A DNA stretch of 55,687 bases from Galdieria sulphuraria (lineage: Eukaryota; Rhodophyta; Bangiophyceae; Galdieriales; Galdieriaceae): contig NW_005178408.1 in assembly GCF_000341285.1 (NCBI RefSeq), positions 1 to 55,687 on the forward strand. The letters run 5' to 3'. Shown here piece by piece: positions 42,562 through 55,281 of this stretch. The notes under the pieces were generated by a model, which was given only the letters and a program-made list of their open reading frames with translations, was not told the DNA's origin and did not search any database. The position numbers and the translations under genes were made by a program. Within the stretch, counting starts at the first letter, position 1. Every line of letters starts with the position of its first letter.

Positions 42562-43621
42562 ATGGCTTCTTTTTTGGATAGTGCCAAGTTGTTTGTTCCA
42601 TCGCAGTATTCTCAAAGTAGAGTTGTAGGTCTTTCCAAGCAAAAGAAACTAGAAAATATATTGTATTCCAAGTCAAGAATAAGAAATCTCGTTATCGTAT
42701 CTTGTTCCCATCACAATCGAGGAGTTGAACGAGAAACTCTGATCAAGCCTTGTTATCCCAAGAAAGGTCGTCTTGGTTTTGTTTCTCTATCGTTACGTTT
42801 ATTATGTCTTATACGCCTTTCATGGGCCAGTTACCGGAGATCTCTCTCTTTATTGCTACCTTATCGCTATAGTTCTTCAGGTCTTGCTTTGTTGTTATCT
42901 ACCACTTTGAGACGTGGTGTATTTGCAACTTCACCGTTTCTTTCAAGTCTTGTAGAAGCTATGACTATGGTGTTTATGTCTGAACTTGGAGATAAGAGTA
43001 TGTTTGCTACAGCTTTGTTAGCTACAAGATATCGTCCTTGGTTGGTATTCATAGGTGCTATGGTAGCTCTCACCATGATGACTGGAATTGCTTGTTTTCT
43101 AGGCAATGTAAGTAATTATTTCATTATTCTAGTCCTGGCCGAGTACTTATTCATGCTATCGATGATCATTTCTCTAGTTGATGCATCTATTACCTCCTAT
43201 TTATACTCATTATGGTTCCATTATTCTTTTTCTTTACTTTGGTATCCAAATGATAAAAAATTCGTATACAAAGAATCAACGAGAATCGACAGAGTTGGGA
43301 GATGCAGAAAAGTTGGTGGGTAGTTTTAAAGCAGAGAACAGTTCCTTTTGGTCGATACTAGGAAAGATATTTTTACTTATCTTTACTGCAGAATGGTGTG
43401 ATCGTTCCATGTTAGCAACGATGGCATTGGCATCTTCTCATTCGCCTTTAGCTATCATAAGTGGTGCAACTATTGCCAATGTCATATGTAGTGGTATTGC
43501 CGTATTAGGAGCTGCACTTGTATCTTCGAAGATATCGGAACAAAAAGTTTCTTTTGTAGGTGGTTTGTTATTTCTCTTTTTCGGTATCAAGTCGTGGGTG
43601 GATGGACCTGAAGAAGAATAA
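42562..43621 (+). CDS. GDT1/UPF0016-family cation transporter, probably plastid-targeted (PAM71/CMT1-like)
   Basis: Two exons (42562-43107, 43178-43621) give 329 residues. The first ~110 residues are basic and Ser-rich with few acids, fitting a transit peptide. Two homologous three-helix repeats follow. The first has the family motif ExGDKS as ELGDKSMFATALLATRY (141-146); the second has EWCDRSMLATMALA (254-259). GDT1 proteins move Mn2+ and Ca2+ (with H+ exchange) in Golgi or chloroplast membranes; plant PAM71 loads Mn2+ for photosystem II. The second motif has Cys where almost all relatives have Gly (EWGDRS), which may alter ion handling. Localisation is inferred from the N terminus. Confidence 0.87.
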
Positions 43622-43669
43622 AAAAATTTGTATTGACAATCCTGATTTTGTTTGAGGAAAAGCTTTTCT

Positions 43670-46103
43670 ATGGCTGGTCGTGGGACTCATCTTACCAAAC
43701 CTGCATGGTTAGTGGAAAAAGAAACTGTGCCACTCAATACGAACAACTCGAACACTTCAGTGAATAGTTTATGGAAAACTGCACAAACTGCAGATGGAAG
43801 ACAATATTGGTATAATGTTCAAACGAGAGAGTCGAGATGGGAACCTCCCCCTGAGTGGACAGACCAAGAAAAGAAGAGCACTTTACATACAGAACAAGTT
43901 TGGTATGAACTAGAAACGGCTGATGGTAGAAAATATTATTTTAACCAATTGAATAACGAAACACGTTGGGAACCTCCTCCCGGAGCTTCCATCGTGAAAG
44001 GTCAAGAAGATAAGAGAGCCAAAACACCGGTTTCGGCAACTTCGGTTGGCTCTGTCAGTTCTTCTGAACCCAAGAATAATGAAAATATGTCAAGAACTTG
44101 GAAAGAATACAAAACAAAGGATGGTAGAACTTATTTTTTTAATCCAGCAACAGGAGAATCTCGTTGGGAAAAGCCTGCTACAAGTGGTGGTATGGAGGAC
44201 TGGATAGAATATAGAACTTCTGATGGAAGACCATATTATTACAACAAACGTACAAAGGTTACTTCATGGACTCTACCAAAGGTGCAACAAGATGAAAGCA
44301 GGGATAGGAAAGAAACTCAAAGAAAGATGATGGTAAGAAGAGACTTGGGTGGAAAGCAAGACATTGTGCATCGTCCAAGACATCGAGATGGAAAAGTCAT
44401 GACAGATAGAGAAGCAGAATTATATTTCTTAAAGGAAGCAACGAAGAAGAGAAAGCGAGGCAAATCCAATAGTGAAGTGGTTGGAGGAGATAATACTGGC
44501 CACAGCCATCAAAAAAGTGTATCAGATGAGATAGATAACAAGCAAGCTGAAGAGACTTTCATGGAAATGTTGCAAGAATATGGAATAGATGAAAACTCGA
44601 GATGGCTGGATGCGATATATTTTTGTTGTTCAGACCAAAGATACTTTGTGTTTCATTCTTATGGACAACGACATTCCTGTTTTGTAAAGTACAAAGCTAA
44701 GCGTGCGGCTCAGAAGAAATTGGAGCGAAGCAAAAAAATCTTTCAAGCGAGAAGTGAATTTGAACAAATGCTTCGAGAGAAGATACAACCCAATAAGATT
44801 CCAGAAGGAGCTCGAGTTGTTGAGGATTGTGATGAAAGTATTATCACAAGTATAAAGGAAGATCGTAGATATGCCGCCTTAGAAGATGAGAAAGAACGAA
44901 AGGATTTGATAGGAGCTTATTTTAGTATAATAGAACGCCAAATAAGAGAAGTACGTAGACAGGAACGCAAGGAAAGAATGTCAAAAGTTCGAAATATTTT
45001 GTCGGAATGGGCAGAAAAGGATAGACCTATTTCAGGTTGGTTTTATGGGTTGTTCTTTTGAAATAGAAGACTAAGAATGATGTTTAGAGCCATTAGAAGA
45101 AGGAGAAGCAGCTCCAGCAAGAAAGATGATTGATGAACATTCCACATTTCGAGAAGTTTCTGAGTTGCTTGCAGATAATGTTGATTGGAATGCATTGGAT
45201 AAAGTAGATCGAATGGTTGCTTTTGAAGAGTGGCAAAGAGAAGCAGAGAAATTAGCAGCTGAAAGGAGAGCGAGAGAGAGAGAAGAAAAGAAGCTCAAGG
45301 AAAGACAACAACGTGCAATATTTCGGAAACATTTAGAAGAAATGTTAGAAAGAGGAGAACTTATATTATCTACCCAATGGAAAGAAATAGAAAGTATACT
45401 TTTGCCCCAACCATGGTTTCAAGAACTGATCCAAACTGATGAAAGTAACTCCTCACCGTTGGTAATCGGAGGCCAAAATGCTGTCGATATTTTTGAAGAT
45501 TTTATGTTTACTGTCGAAGAGAAAGTTTTCAAAGATAAGAAGGCATTCAAAAGAGCGCTGCAAGAGCTGAATTTTGAAATAGACGAGAATACAAATGTGG
45601 AAATGTTGTATGCTTGTCCTAATGCTATGAATGTTTTGGAGTCCAACGGAATTACCCAACAACTACATGTAAAACTTTTATTGGAAGAATATCGAAGAAA
45701 ATCACAAGAAAAGAAACAAAAAGAAAAGAAGAAAAATCAACTCAAGGAAAACTTTTATGAATATTTACGTAAAGAAGGAACATCAACAGGAACTTCTTCA
45801 TGGGACTGGAATGAATTACTCAACACAAAGTTATTAAAGAATAGTGTGTTTCAAGAACTAAAGAACCTTGTGGGTGAACCTAGTGTCCGAGATATGTTTG
45901 AAGACTTTGTTCGTCAACAAACAGCCGAAAAGAGAAAGAGGGATGATCAGAATCATACAAACGAACCAATTCCCAAAAAACCAAGTCTCCGTGAATCCGG
46001 CTCTACTTTTGACAGCGAACGAGAAAAATTGGAGGCGTTGGAACGTCGGAGACAAGAAATACTAGCAAAGTTGCAAGCTGTCAATGAAACTAAAAATGAG
46101 TAG
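43670..46103 (+). CDS. PRP40: Prp40-like splicing factor with four WW domains and FF domains
   Basis: Two exons (43670-45035, 45088-46103) give 793 residues. The only intron uses a GTTGGT donor, and the join restores the frame. Four WW domains follow in series: residues about 35-62, 78-104, 144-170 and 178-204, each with the two Trp or Trp/Pro marks (DGRQYWYN...RWEPP). After a basic linker come FF domains, the first in ETFMEMLQEYG...YKAKRAAQKKL and later ones in FREVSELLADNVDW and MFEDFV. Highly charged helices connect them. Prp40 links the U1 snRNP at the 5' splice site to branch-point proteins and RNA polymerase II. Four WW domains are more than the usual two of Prp40; TCERG1-type proteins are the alternative. 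Confidence 0.85.
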
Positions 46104-46174
46104 CTAAATCTCGGATAAAAATTTTTTTTGTTTGAAACGTTCTTGTAGTGAATTTATACAAAAGATTGAAGAAT

Positions 46175-47558
46175 ATGACTTCTTCACAGGAGAGGTGGAT
46201 TCATAAGACGAATACAGAGAGCTTGAACAACGACAGCCTTGTTGTGGATGTTGAAGTGAATGAAACAAGGCAAAGTTCCAAATTACTGTTAGGAGCAGCT
46301 TTACTTTATTCAGGAACAGTCATAGGTGCCGGAATGTTAGCCCTTCCGTTGGAAACTATACAAGCTGGATTCGCTCCTTCTATAGTAGCTCTCATCGTTT
46401 GTTGGTGTTTTACAGTAATAAGTAGTCTCTTGGTTTTGGAAGCTACCTTCACAGCAGCAGCTGCCAAAAATAGTTATTGTGTGAGTTTCCTTTCTATCGC
46501 TTCTTTGAGTCTAGGTTTCATAGGCCGCATACTGACTTGTGGCTTATACCTTTTCATTCTTTGGGCTTTGTTAGTTTCCTATATTGCTGGAGGTGGAGAT
46601 ATCTTAGTGTTCATATGGTCTTCTGTCGTTCATGCTGGCTTTCAACATTGGGCAGCCTCCTTGATCTTTATGATATCTTTTGGTCTAGTTGTATTCTTAG
46701 GTTCGAGTTGGTGTGATTATCTGAACCGGTTTTTGATGGGAGCTATTGTCTTATCCTTTTCTATTCTGGTAGTATGTGGACTACCAAAGGTGCAATATGC
46801 TTTTTTGGTAAGGAGCCAACCTTTTGTATTCTTGTTGACACTCAACTTGGAGAAAGGGACATCAGGATTGGTTGGCTATTTGGCCAGGAGCTATTGCTGT
46901 CGGTATTATTGCTTTTATGGCACAGAATGTGGTTCCTGTCCTTGTTTCTTATGTGCAAGATGTTATATTAGTTCGTAGAGCCATTCTACTTGGTAGCATA
47001 CTACCCCTTGTGATGTATATCGTTTGGGAATGGATTGTGTTGGGTATTGTGTCTTTTGAAAGTGGAACGTCCAAGTCCACAGACTTTGTTACAAAAGCAC
47101 TTAGTATAGCTTCTGGATACCCTGGTTTGGTGAATATAGTGGCAACCATCTTCTCCTTATTCTCCATAGCTTCCAGTTTTCTAGGAGTTGCTCTTTCTTG
47201 CATCGAGCTTTATCTAGATTTTATAGACGCATTGCAAGCAAGAGGCATATTCACGGGAATGTCACCAATATGGCGGAGAACCATTTCCGTGATAGGAAGC
47301 TCACTTGCACCGTTTTTATGCGCGATTTTTCTTCAAAATGCATTCGTCGTAGCAATGGAAAATTCTGGTTTGCTTGGAGGCTTGAGTATTTATGGAGTGA
47401 TTCCAGCAGTGGTGGTTTTGATACAACGTGCACACGAAAGATATCCACCTATGCCTGGTAGACTACCTGGTGGTATAATATCATTGAGTCTGTTTCTGCT
47501 CTTTTGCATCGCCATTATCCTGTTACAGCTGGCGAAACTTTTAGGTCTAATTAAATAA
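46175..47558 (+). CDS. Aromatic amino-acid permease (tryptophan/tyrosine permease family)
   Basis: Two exons (46175-46807, 46866-47558) give 441 residues. After a ~40-residue polar N terminus, the first helix has the family signature GTVIGAGMLALPLET, in which the broken helix binds substrate. About eleven membrane segments are visible. After the intron, the sequence DWLAIWPGAIAVGIIAFMAQNVVPVLVSYV and the later SSFLGVALSCIELYLDF match the Trp/Tyr permease (HAAAP) family, which in eukaryotes occurs mainly in plants and algae and in bacteria. It probably imports or exports aromatic amino acids across the plasma, vacuolar or plastid membrane; the membrane is not determinable. Confidence 0.87.
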
Positions 47559-48812
47559 TAAATGGACTCAAAAATACACCATAAAATTTCTGGACTTTGG
47601 TATCCCTTTGAAGACGCATTAAAAAGGAGAACAAATCAAGTACTACAAAACAAAGAAAACATCAATTTTTGTTAAAATTGTCATACTTTTATAGCCTGCC
47701 AAGATACATGCTTTAAAAACCTCTCAATCTATTGCCTAACAATTTAATTTATTCAAAAAAACTCTTAGAAAATGAAAGAAATATTAATACTTCGGAACTA
47801 CATTCTAAATTTCGAATAAAAAGTTAATGCAAAAGTTATAATGCTTGTGATACGTCGCTTTTAGATAAAATTTAAGGTTTGATGACGACTGTTTGGGAAA
47901 AACTCAACGTTTAAAACTACATTACCGCCTTTTATCTAATTTTTTCATTTTTTAAAACTTTAATGTTTAAACCAGTCATATTCACTAGTTTACATTGTTA
48001 AAAGCTCTCAATTTGAAATTAATTTTAATATTCCTTTGCAGCGCTTATTTAATGAACATTTCGTTGCTTAATTTAAATATAATTTTAAATAAATAAAACA
48101 ATGACCATTTACTTGTCACGCTAAAAGTGATAGTGAAAGACAGGAATCTAACTACTTTTTGTCGACAAAATGACAATGACTTTACCCTGATGGGCTTCGC
48201 CTTGAGTCTTTTACCAAAAGTTTTGGTTGCTTCTGAAATAATTTTTTTGTAATAAGAATGACATTGTTTTGATTATTTTTAAGCATTATTGGCTACATTC
48301 TAGTCAAGGAAGTATTTTCTTAGTCGATAACAAACATTTTATGAATCTTATGGATAAATTATTGCATGTATTCTTATTCCAAATTAATTGGCATCTGGCA
48401 TCGAAAACTTTGACATGGATGTTAATGGCAGGTCAAAATTAAGTTGGAATGACGTAGAGAAGGATGAATTTGTCTTGTATTTTTGACTCGTTAAATTTCA
48501 TGTTTTATTTTTCAGCATGCATAATAATCTTTTTACAACCGTTTTTATGTACCTTAGTAAACTCAAAATATTGGACTCTAAGAAATGCTTGGCGAAGTTG
48601 GTGGCTGTTTTTGATAATGCAAATGATATTCTATACAGACGTCTCTTGGGGCCGGACCCAATTTCTCCCAGATTTGGAGTATCTACGATCCCCTCTAAAG
48701 CATTGGAGGTGGAAGGAGAAGAAATTCTGTCATCTCTAGTCTTGTATAAATGAATCATTTTCTTCATTGTTCAAAGTAATTTTCAAGTGCAAAAGGACAT
48801 TTTACAGAGAAT
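47559..48812. other. AT-rich intergenic block, no gene supported
   Basis: This 1.25-kb spacer is much more AT-rich than its neighbours, especially 47600-48420, with many TTTAAA and AATTTT runs. It is unusually long for this dense part of the window. At 48460-48770 three overlapping frames are open on both strands, with none clearly coding. A more GC-rich island around 48648-48700 (GGGGCCGGACCCAATTTCTC) stands out. I see no tRNA, terminal repeat or known RNA motif. It could hold the glycerol kinase promoter, a decayed insertion or a non-coding RNA. Confidence 0.5.
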
Positions 48813-50478
48813 ATGCAAGACGTTTATGTAGGAGCTGTAGACCAAGGAACTACCTCAACACGGTTTATGCTATTTAATAAACAAGGGGAACCTATAGCGT
48901 TTCATCAAGTAGAACATAAACAGGTTTGTTAGAAAGGCTTTGTTATCTCTTCATCAATGAGTATATGACTTGATTGATTAGATATATCCACAACCAGGGT
49001 GGGTAGAACACGATCCTGTGGAGATAATCAACAACACCATACTTTGCATCGACGAGACAGTGAAGAAATGTCAAGCAAAGGGAATTCAAACGGTGTGCTC
49101 TTTTTTATTTTACTATGTAAAAAGGAATTGACAGTTTTATTTTTTCTAGTCACAAATCAAAGCGATTGGCATAACCAACCAGCGTGAAACCACTGTTGTA
49201 TGGGACAAGTACACTGGAAAACCTCTTTTCAATGCTATTGTTTGGCTGGATACGAGAACCAAGGAAACTTGTGAAAAACTGGGAAAGAATAGAGACCAGT
49301 ACAGAGATCTCTGCGGTCTTCCTGTATCAACTTATTTTTCAGGAGTTAAGCTTCGTTGGATAATAGACAATGTCCCCGATGTGAAAGCGGCACTTGAGGA
49401 AGGCAGAGCGATATTCGGAACGATTGATACTTGGTTAGTATGGAACTTGACAGGACGCCAGGCGCATGTAACAGATATTACAAATGCTGGAAGAACGCTT
49501 TTAATGAATATCGAAAAATTGCAATGGGAACCCAAACTATTACAAGCTTTGGGTATTCCAAAACAATGCTTGCCTGAAATTCGTTCAAGTTCGGAGAGGT
49601 AATGCGAAATGTCTTTGATATGGAGTTGATTGAACAAATTGATTAGATATGGCACACTTGCATGCTCACTCTTACAAGGTGTTCCTATCAGTGGAATCCT
49701 TGGCGATCAACAAGCCGCATTGGTGGGTCAGACCTGTTTTCGTAAAGGAGATGCCAAGAATACATATGGTACAGGTTGCTTTTTAATTGTAAACACTGGA
49801 GAAGGCGAAGGACCTGTTCCATCCAAACATGGTCTATTGACTACACCGGGTTATCAGTTAGGTCCAGACAAGCCTGTTGCCTATGCTTTGGAAGGCTCCA
49901 TTCCTATAGCAGGTGCAGCAGTTCAGTGGCTTCGTGATAACTTGCAAATCATCAAGACTGCTCCAGAAGTTGAAGATTTAGCCAATTCAGTAAAGGATAG
50001 TGGGGATGTATTCTTTGTACCAGCATTTTCTGGCCTATTTGCTCCTCATTGGCGTGAAGATGCCAGAGGTGTTATTGTGGGTCTTACACAATACACTACC
50101 AAGGCACATATTGCTAGAGCCGTATTGGAAGCCGTATCTTTTCAAGTTTGTGATATTATTGGTTCTGTAGAGGCAGATTCAAAAGCTACTATTAAAGTTT
50201 TAAAGGTAGACGGAGGCATGACGGCTAATAATACTTTCTTACAACTACAATGTGATTTACTTCAATGTCCCATTGTTCGTCCGCAAGTTACCGAAACCAC
50301 AGTGATTGGTGCGGCATTTGCTGCTGGTTTAGCAGAAAAGGTTTGGTCATCACAAGAAGAGTTGGTAAAACTTTGGAAGGTGGATAGAGAATTTTCGACC
50401 AAAATTTCTATTGATGAAAGTAGCCGACGTTGGAAGCGTTGGAAACAAGCTCTAGAGCGGAGCTTTGGATGGATCTAA
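48813..50478 (+). CDS. GK: Glycerol kinase
   Basis: Four exons (48813-48923, 48982-49092, 49150-49598, 49647-50478) give exactly 500 residues, the normal size. FGGY-kinase motifs are all present: [12 protein letters not shown] at the N-terminal phosphate loop, [78 protein letters not shown] and [11 protein letters not shown]. The enzyme phosphorylates glycerol to glycerol-3-phosphate with ATP, the entry point for growth on glycerol. No targeting peptide is seen, so it is likely cytosolic. Galdieria is known for heterotrophic growth on glycerol, and the product feeds GPAT9 found elsewhere in the window. Confidence 0.96.
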
Positions 50479-50587
50479 TAAAGTCATTTGTCTGTGTTTT
50501 AAAAATCATAGAATATCGAAAGACTATTGTTGAGGTACAACAAACAAGTTTGGATTCTGATCTTCATTGAATTCCAAATATAATTAT

Positions 50588-51413
50588 ATGAAATGGCGTT
50601 GCATTTTTTCTCAAGGAATGGCGCGAATATCGACGACCCGCCTTTTATTGTCCAATAGGGTGCAATTCGAAAGTAGATGTCCTAGAGAACAATCATCCAA
50701 CAGGTCGATCTTCGAAAGACGACCCTCTAGTCGAGACAGAATCCAAAAAAAACAATCAATCAAGTACCCAGTTGTAGAGAGAGAATGGAAAAAAGACAAC
50801 CATAAAGTAGTACAGGAGTGAAAATGAAGAGTGGTTGAAAAAACCAAAGGTTGTACAGAGTGCTTGTGCAAACCTGACCAATGAGAGCATTCTTAAAGTA
50901 ATCCAGCAGATTTCTAGGGGAGACAACCACCTTTTCGTTCGAAATCAAGTTTTAGAAAGTCTTCAGTTGACTGCCCATTTGGTCAATTTGCTGCAGCTTT
51001 GTCAGGGGTCAACAACTTTTCTTTGTCAGCTGATTGACGTGAATATCTTCTCCAAAAACATAATTGAACTGCTTTCCAATTATGAAGGTTCTCAATTGGC
51101 ATGTTTGAACATTCAAAGTCGTTACTTTTCAGTTACCTCTGACAAAACGAAGCTACTGAATGCGTTCTGTTTTTCTTACGTGGATAAGGCTAAACCGTGC
51201 AACATTATTGCATATGTTTTACAGACACTATTTTGTGATGATCCAGAAGCAAGTATTTGTGTTGTCGAAGGAAGTGGAGTAGCGTGCGTATTGTTGGCTG
51301 ACTTTTGTCACATGTACGGCTTAACTGAGTTTGTGGGAGGAAGGAATTGGCCTGCACTGTTAATTGTATCTGGATTTCCTAGTGGAAGGAATCTTCTAGT
51401 TCCAGTTTTTTGA
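50588..51413 (+). CDS. Hypothetical protein
   Basis: Two exons (50588-50806, 50859-51413) give 257 residues. The splice uses a GTAGTA donor and a GTTGTACAG acceptor and keeps the frame, but the donor is weak. The first ~70 residues are Arg/Ser-rich (RISTTRLLLSNRVQFESR), compatible with an organelle transit peptide. The remainder is mixed helix and strand with nine cysteines (LLQLCQGSTTFLCQLIDV, FCDDPEASICVVEGSG) and ends GFPSGRNLLVPVF. No family is recognised. If unspliced, the second half could start at the ATG at 50835. It lies just downstream of glycerol kinase on the same strand. Confidence 0.5.
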
Positions 51414-51586
51414 TAACTTTTTGTCTATCTTATGAGGATAGCATATTGTCCTTATCCATGTATAATAATAAAATGAATTGTTCTTCTACTTAACATATTG
51501 TGGAGTTTTCATGAAATAGTTTCATCAAGAAAGAAAACTTTATTGACTCTTAGCTTCTATATATTATTACACAAGAACAACAACAA

Positions 51587-52686
<1,100 letters not shown>

Positions 52687-53066
52687 CGTCCAATGTTGTT
52701 TTATTGTGAATATGAATCTTTTCAATTTTGGATATTCTTTATTCTATGGTATTGGAATCGTTTATCAAAAATTCTTGTAAGAAACATGAGAAAGAGGTTT
52801 TAAGAGTTCCATTTCTAGGGTTGGTTTATAAAGATTCCTTTTTTATGTTGTAGTGATAGAATGTATCCATAAAAAGATATCAACAATAGCATATGTATTG
52901 TATACTTGTCTATTCAATCACTTGACAGGGAAATATACACAACCACATATACAAATATATATATATATATAGATAGATAGAGAGAGAGAGAGAGAGAACG
53001 TCCAAAAGGAAATCACGTGACCTTATCATTTCTTCTTCTATTGATTTTGTTGTTATTGAAGAATTG
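52687..53066. other. Divergent promoter between spermidine synthase and rhodanese
   Basis: A 380-base spacer with no protein-like frame. Its only distinct feature is a compound microsatellite at 52955-52997. Confidence 0.5.
52955..52997 (+). repeat. Compound microsatellite (AT)n(GATA)n(GA)n
   Basis: Alternating AT units pass into two or three GATA units and then about eight GA units. It lies 70 bases before the rhodanese ATG, so length changes could affect its promoter or leader. Confidence 0.9.
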
Positions 53067-53475
53067 ATGATGTCAGTAGAAGTAGTCTCACCTCGAGAAG
53101 CTCAAAAGCGTTGTAAAGAAGAAGGTTGGAAGCTTGTCGATGTTAGAACTATCGAGGAATATAATCGTGAGTATTTTTATGCTTTGAATAACTGAAACAG
53201 CTTCATTCTTGTGTTCTATAGAAGGGCATCCAAGTGGCAGTCGTTGCATTCCGTATATGATTAAAGAAGGAGGAGAAATGAAACCCAATAGTTCGTTTCT
53301 TTCGGAAGTAAAAAAGGTCTTCCAACCGGATGATAAAATTCTTATTTCTTGTCAAAGCGGTAGACGTTCTTCGATGGCAGCAAAGGTCTTGAAAGAGGCT
53401 GGATATTCTCACTTGGCTGATGTAGACGGTGGATTTTCCAAGTGGTGTAGTGAAAAACTTGATATTGAAAAGTAG
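53067..53475 (+). CDS. Single-domain rhodanese (sulfurtransferase)
   Basis: Two exons (53067-53166, 53222-53475) give 117 residues; a second ATG follows at once. One rhodanese domain is present: VSPREAQKRC, LVDVRTIEEYNQGHPSGS and the active-site loop CQSGRRSSMAA with Cys77, then GYSHLADVDGGFSKW. This resembles plant single-domain STR14/16/18 proteins. The active-site loop has the six-residue length of sulfurtransferases rather than the seven residues of Cdc25-type phosphatases. It would move sulfane sulfur from thiosulfate or a persulfide to an acceptor. No transit peptide is evident. Its stop lies 55 bases before the preferred phosphofructokinase start on the same strand. Confidence 0.9.
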
Positions 53476-53530
53476 TGAAAAATAAAGAGTCCTCGGGACA
53501 AGTTGTGTGTTGGTGGAGGGAAATGAAACG

Positions 53531-55218
53531 ATGCTTGGAAAGTTGAGCAACGATGTTGACCAACTTGCCTATTGTAACTCTATCCTTTTTTCCTCACAGT
53601 ATAAGAAACCACTAAGAAATAGAGACAAAAGTATTGGCAAATATCCATCTCGAGAGAAATGTGCAGAGCATCGCCACTCAAGGTTAGGGTATTGGGTTAC
53701 TATGACAGCAACTCACGACCAAGAATCTTGCCATATTTCTGTTTCTTATACAACAGCACCAGTTCCTCATTTGAGCCATTTTCTGTCGGAACTTGAGAGT
53801 TTTCCACATCCCTTTCTTTTGGAAAACGCAACTAGTTATCGACCACTCAACACGAACTTTATTTCAGAACAAGATGCCGTTATCAACAGAATTGTATGGA
53901 ATAAAAGTGAAACACCGAAACTCATTTTGTATCCTCGTGCTGGTCCAAGAGAAAGAATTGTATTTGCACCAAAGAAAGTAAAGGCAGCTATTGTGACTTG
54001 TGGAGGTCTTTGTCCAGGTCTCAATACGGTGATTAGGGAACTTACAGAATGCCTGAGCTACCAATATGGTGTTGCTGATATTTTTGGAGTTTTACAAGGA
54101 TATCGAGGATTCTATAGCAAAGAGTGGATTCCACTGACAACTGAAAAGGTAGATAACATTCACAAGATGGGTGGAACAGTATTGGGTTCGTCACGTGGTG
54201 GTTTTGACTTGAATAGAATAGTGGACTCCATCGTACAAAATGGAGTCAATCAGGTTTATGTGATTGGAGGAGATGGTACTGTTCGAGGTGCAGCAACATT
54301 GAGTGAAGAATGCAGAAGAAGAAAGTTGCAAGTTACAGTTGCTAGTATTCCTAAAACAATAGACAATGATATTCCGATCATTGACAAGTCCTTTGGTTTT
54401 GATACTGCTGTGCAGGAAGCTTCCAAAGCCATCGATGCTGCACATACCGAAGTCTCTTGTTTTCCTAATGGAGTGGGTATAGTCAAGTTGATGGGAAGAA
54501 ATAGTGGATTTATTGCGTTGCATGCTTCCTTATCCAGTAGAGAAGTGGTAAGCATTTATCATATGGATGAAATAGCTATTTTCATAGTAGTTAGGATTGT
54601 TGTCTTATACCTGAAGTACCTTTTGTTATTCATGGAAGAGGTGGTTTGATTGAATATATTCACAAGTGTTTGATAGAAAGAGGTAAAATGGTATTGGTCG
54701 TTGCAGAAGGTGCTGGTCAAGAATATGTTCGTAACCATCATGATTGGATAGATCAGTTGGATGCTTCAGGAAATAAGAAACTGGGAGATATTGGACACTT
54801 TTTATATCAAGAGATAGAATCCACGTTTAAGAAACAAGGAATAGAAGTTAGTATGAAATATATCGATCCAACTTATATGATAAGGGCAGTTGCTAGTAAT
54901 GCATCAGATAATATTTATTGTACTTTGTTGGCTCATTCTGCAGTTCATGGCTCCTTTGCAGGATATACAGGATTTACGGTGGGCCCTATCCATGGAAGAC
55001 ATGCATATATTCCTATGACTGAAATAGTAACTGCACAAAAGCAAGTAGACTTGAGAGACCGCATGTGGTCAAGATTGGTCAATTCAACTGGACAACCTGA
55101 CTTTTCTCCGAGAGATATTCCAAAAGGCTTCCAAGGGCCTTGTATTTATTCTCGAGAAGAAGAATCCTTTGAAACTACTAAAACAGTGGATAAAGGATTT
55201 CCAGGAGAAACTCCTTAG
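53531..55218 (+). CDS. PFK: ATP-dependent 6-phosphofructokinase, plant type
   Basis: Two exons (53531-54547, 54595-55218) give 546 residues. The exon join restores REVDCCLIPEVPF, nearly identical to plant PFKs; several AGs precede the true acceptor. Key sites are TCGGLCPGLNTVIREL, the nucleotide loop GGDGTVRGA, the catalytic PKTIDNDIPIIDKSFGFDTA, MGRNSGFIALHASL and EGAGQEYV. GGDGT rather than GGDDS marks ATP rather than pyrophosphate as donor. It phosphorylates fructose-6-phosphate in glycolysis. The first ~90 residues are weakly conserved and Ser/Arg-containing; a plastid transit peptide is possible, and a later ATG (MTATHDQ) would give a shorter cytosolic form. Spacing from the rhodanese stop is only 55 bases. 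Confidence 0.93.
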
Positions 55219-55255
55219 ATAAAACATTCTAGCATTTCTATATATCTTACTAGCA

Positions 55256-55281
55256 ATATATATAGAGATATATATATATAT
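55256..55281 (+). repeat. (AT)n/(GA) microsatellite between convergent genes
   Basis: ATATATATAGAGATATATATATAT lies in the 60-base gap between the stop of phosphofructokinase and the stop of the minus-strand dehydrogenase. Confidence 0.8.

Noticed and set aside
48464-48767. Three overlapping frames of 78-91 codons on both strands
   Set aside because: None is clearly better than the others; kept only as an unexplained island in the AT-rich spacer.
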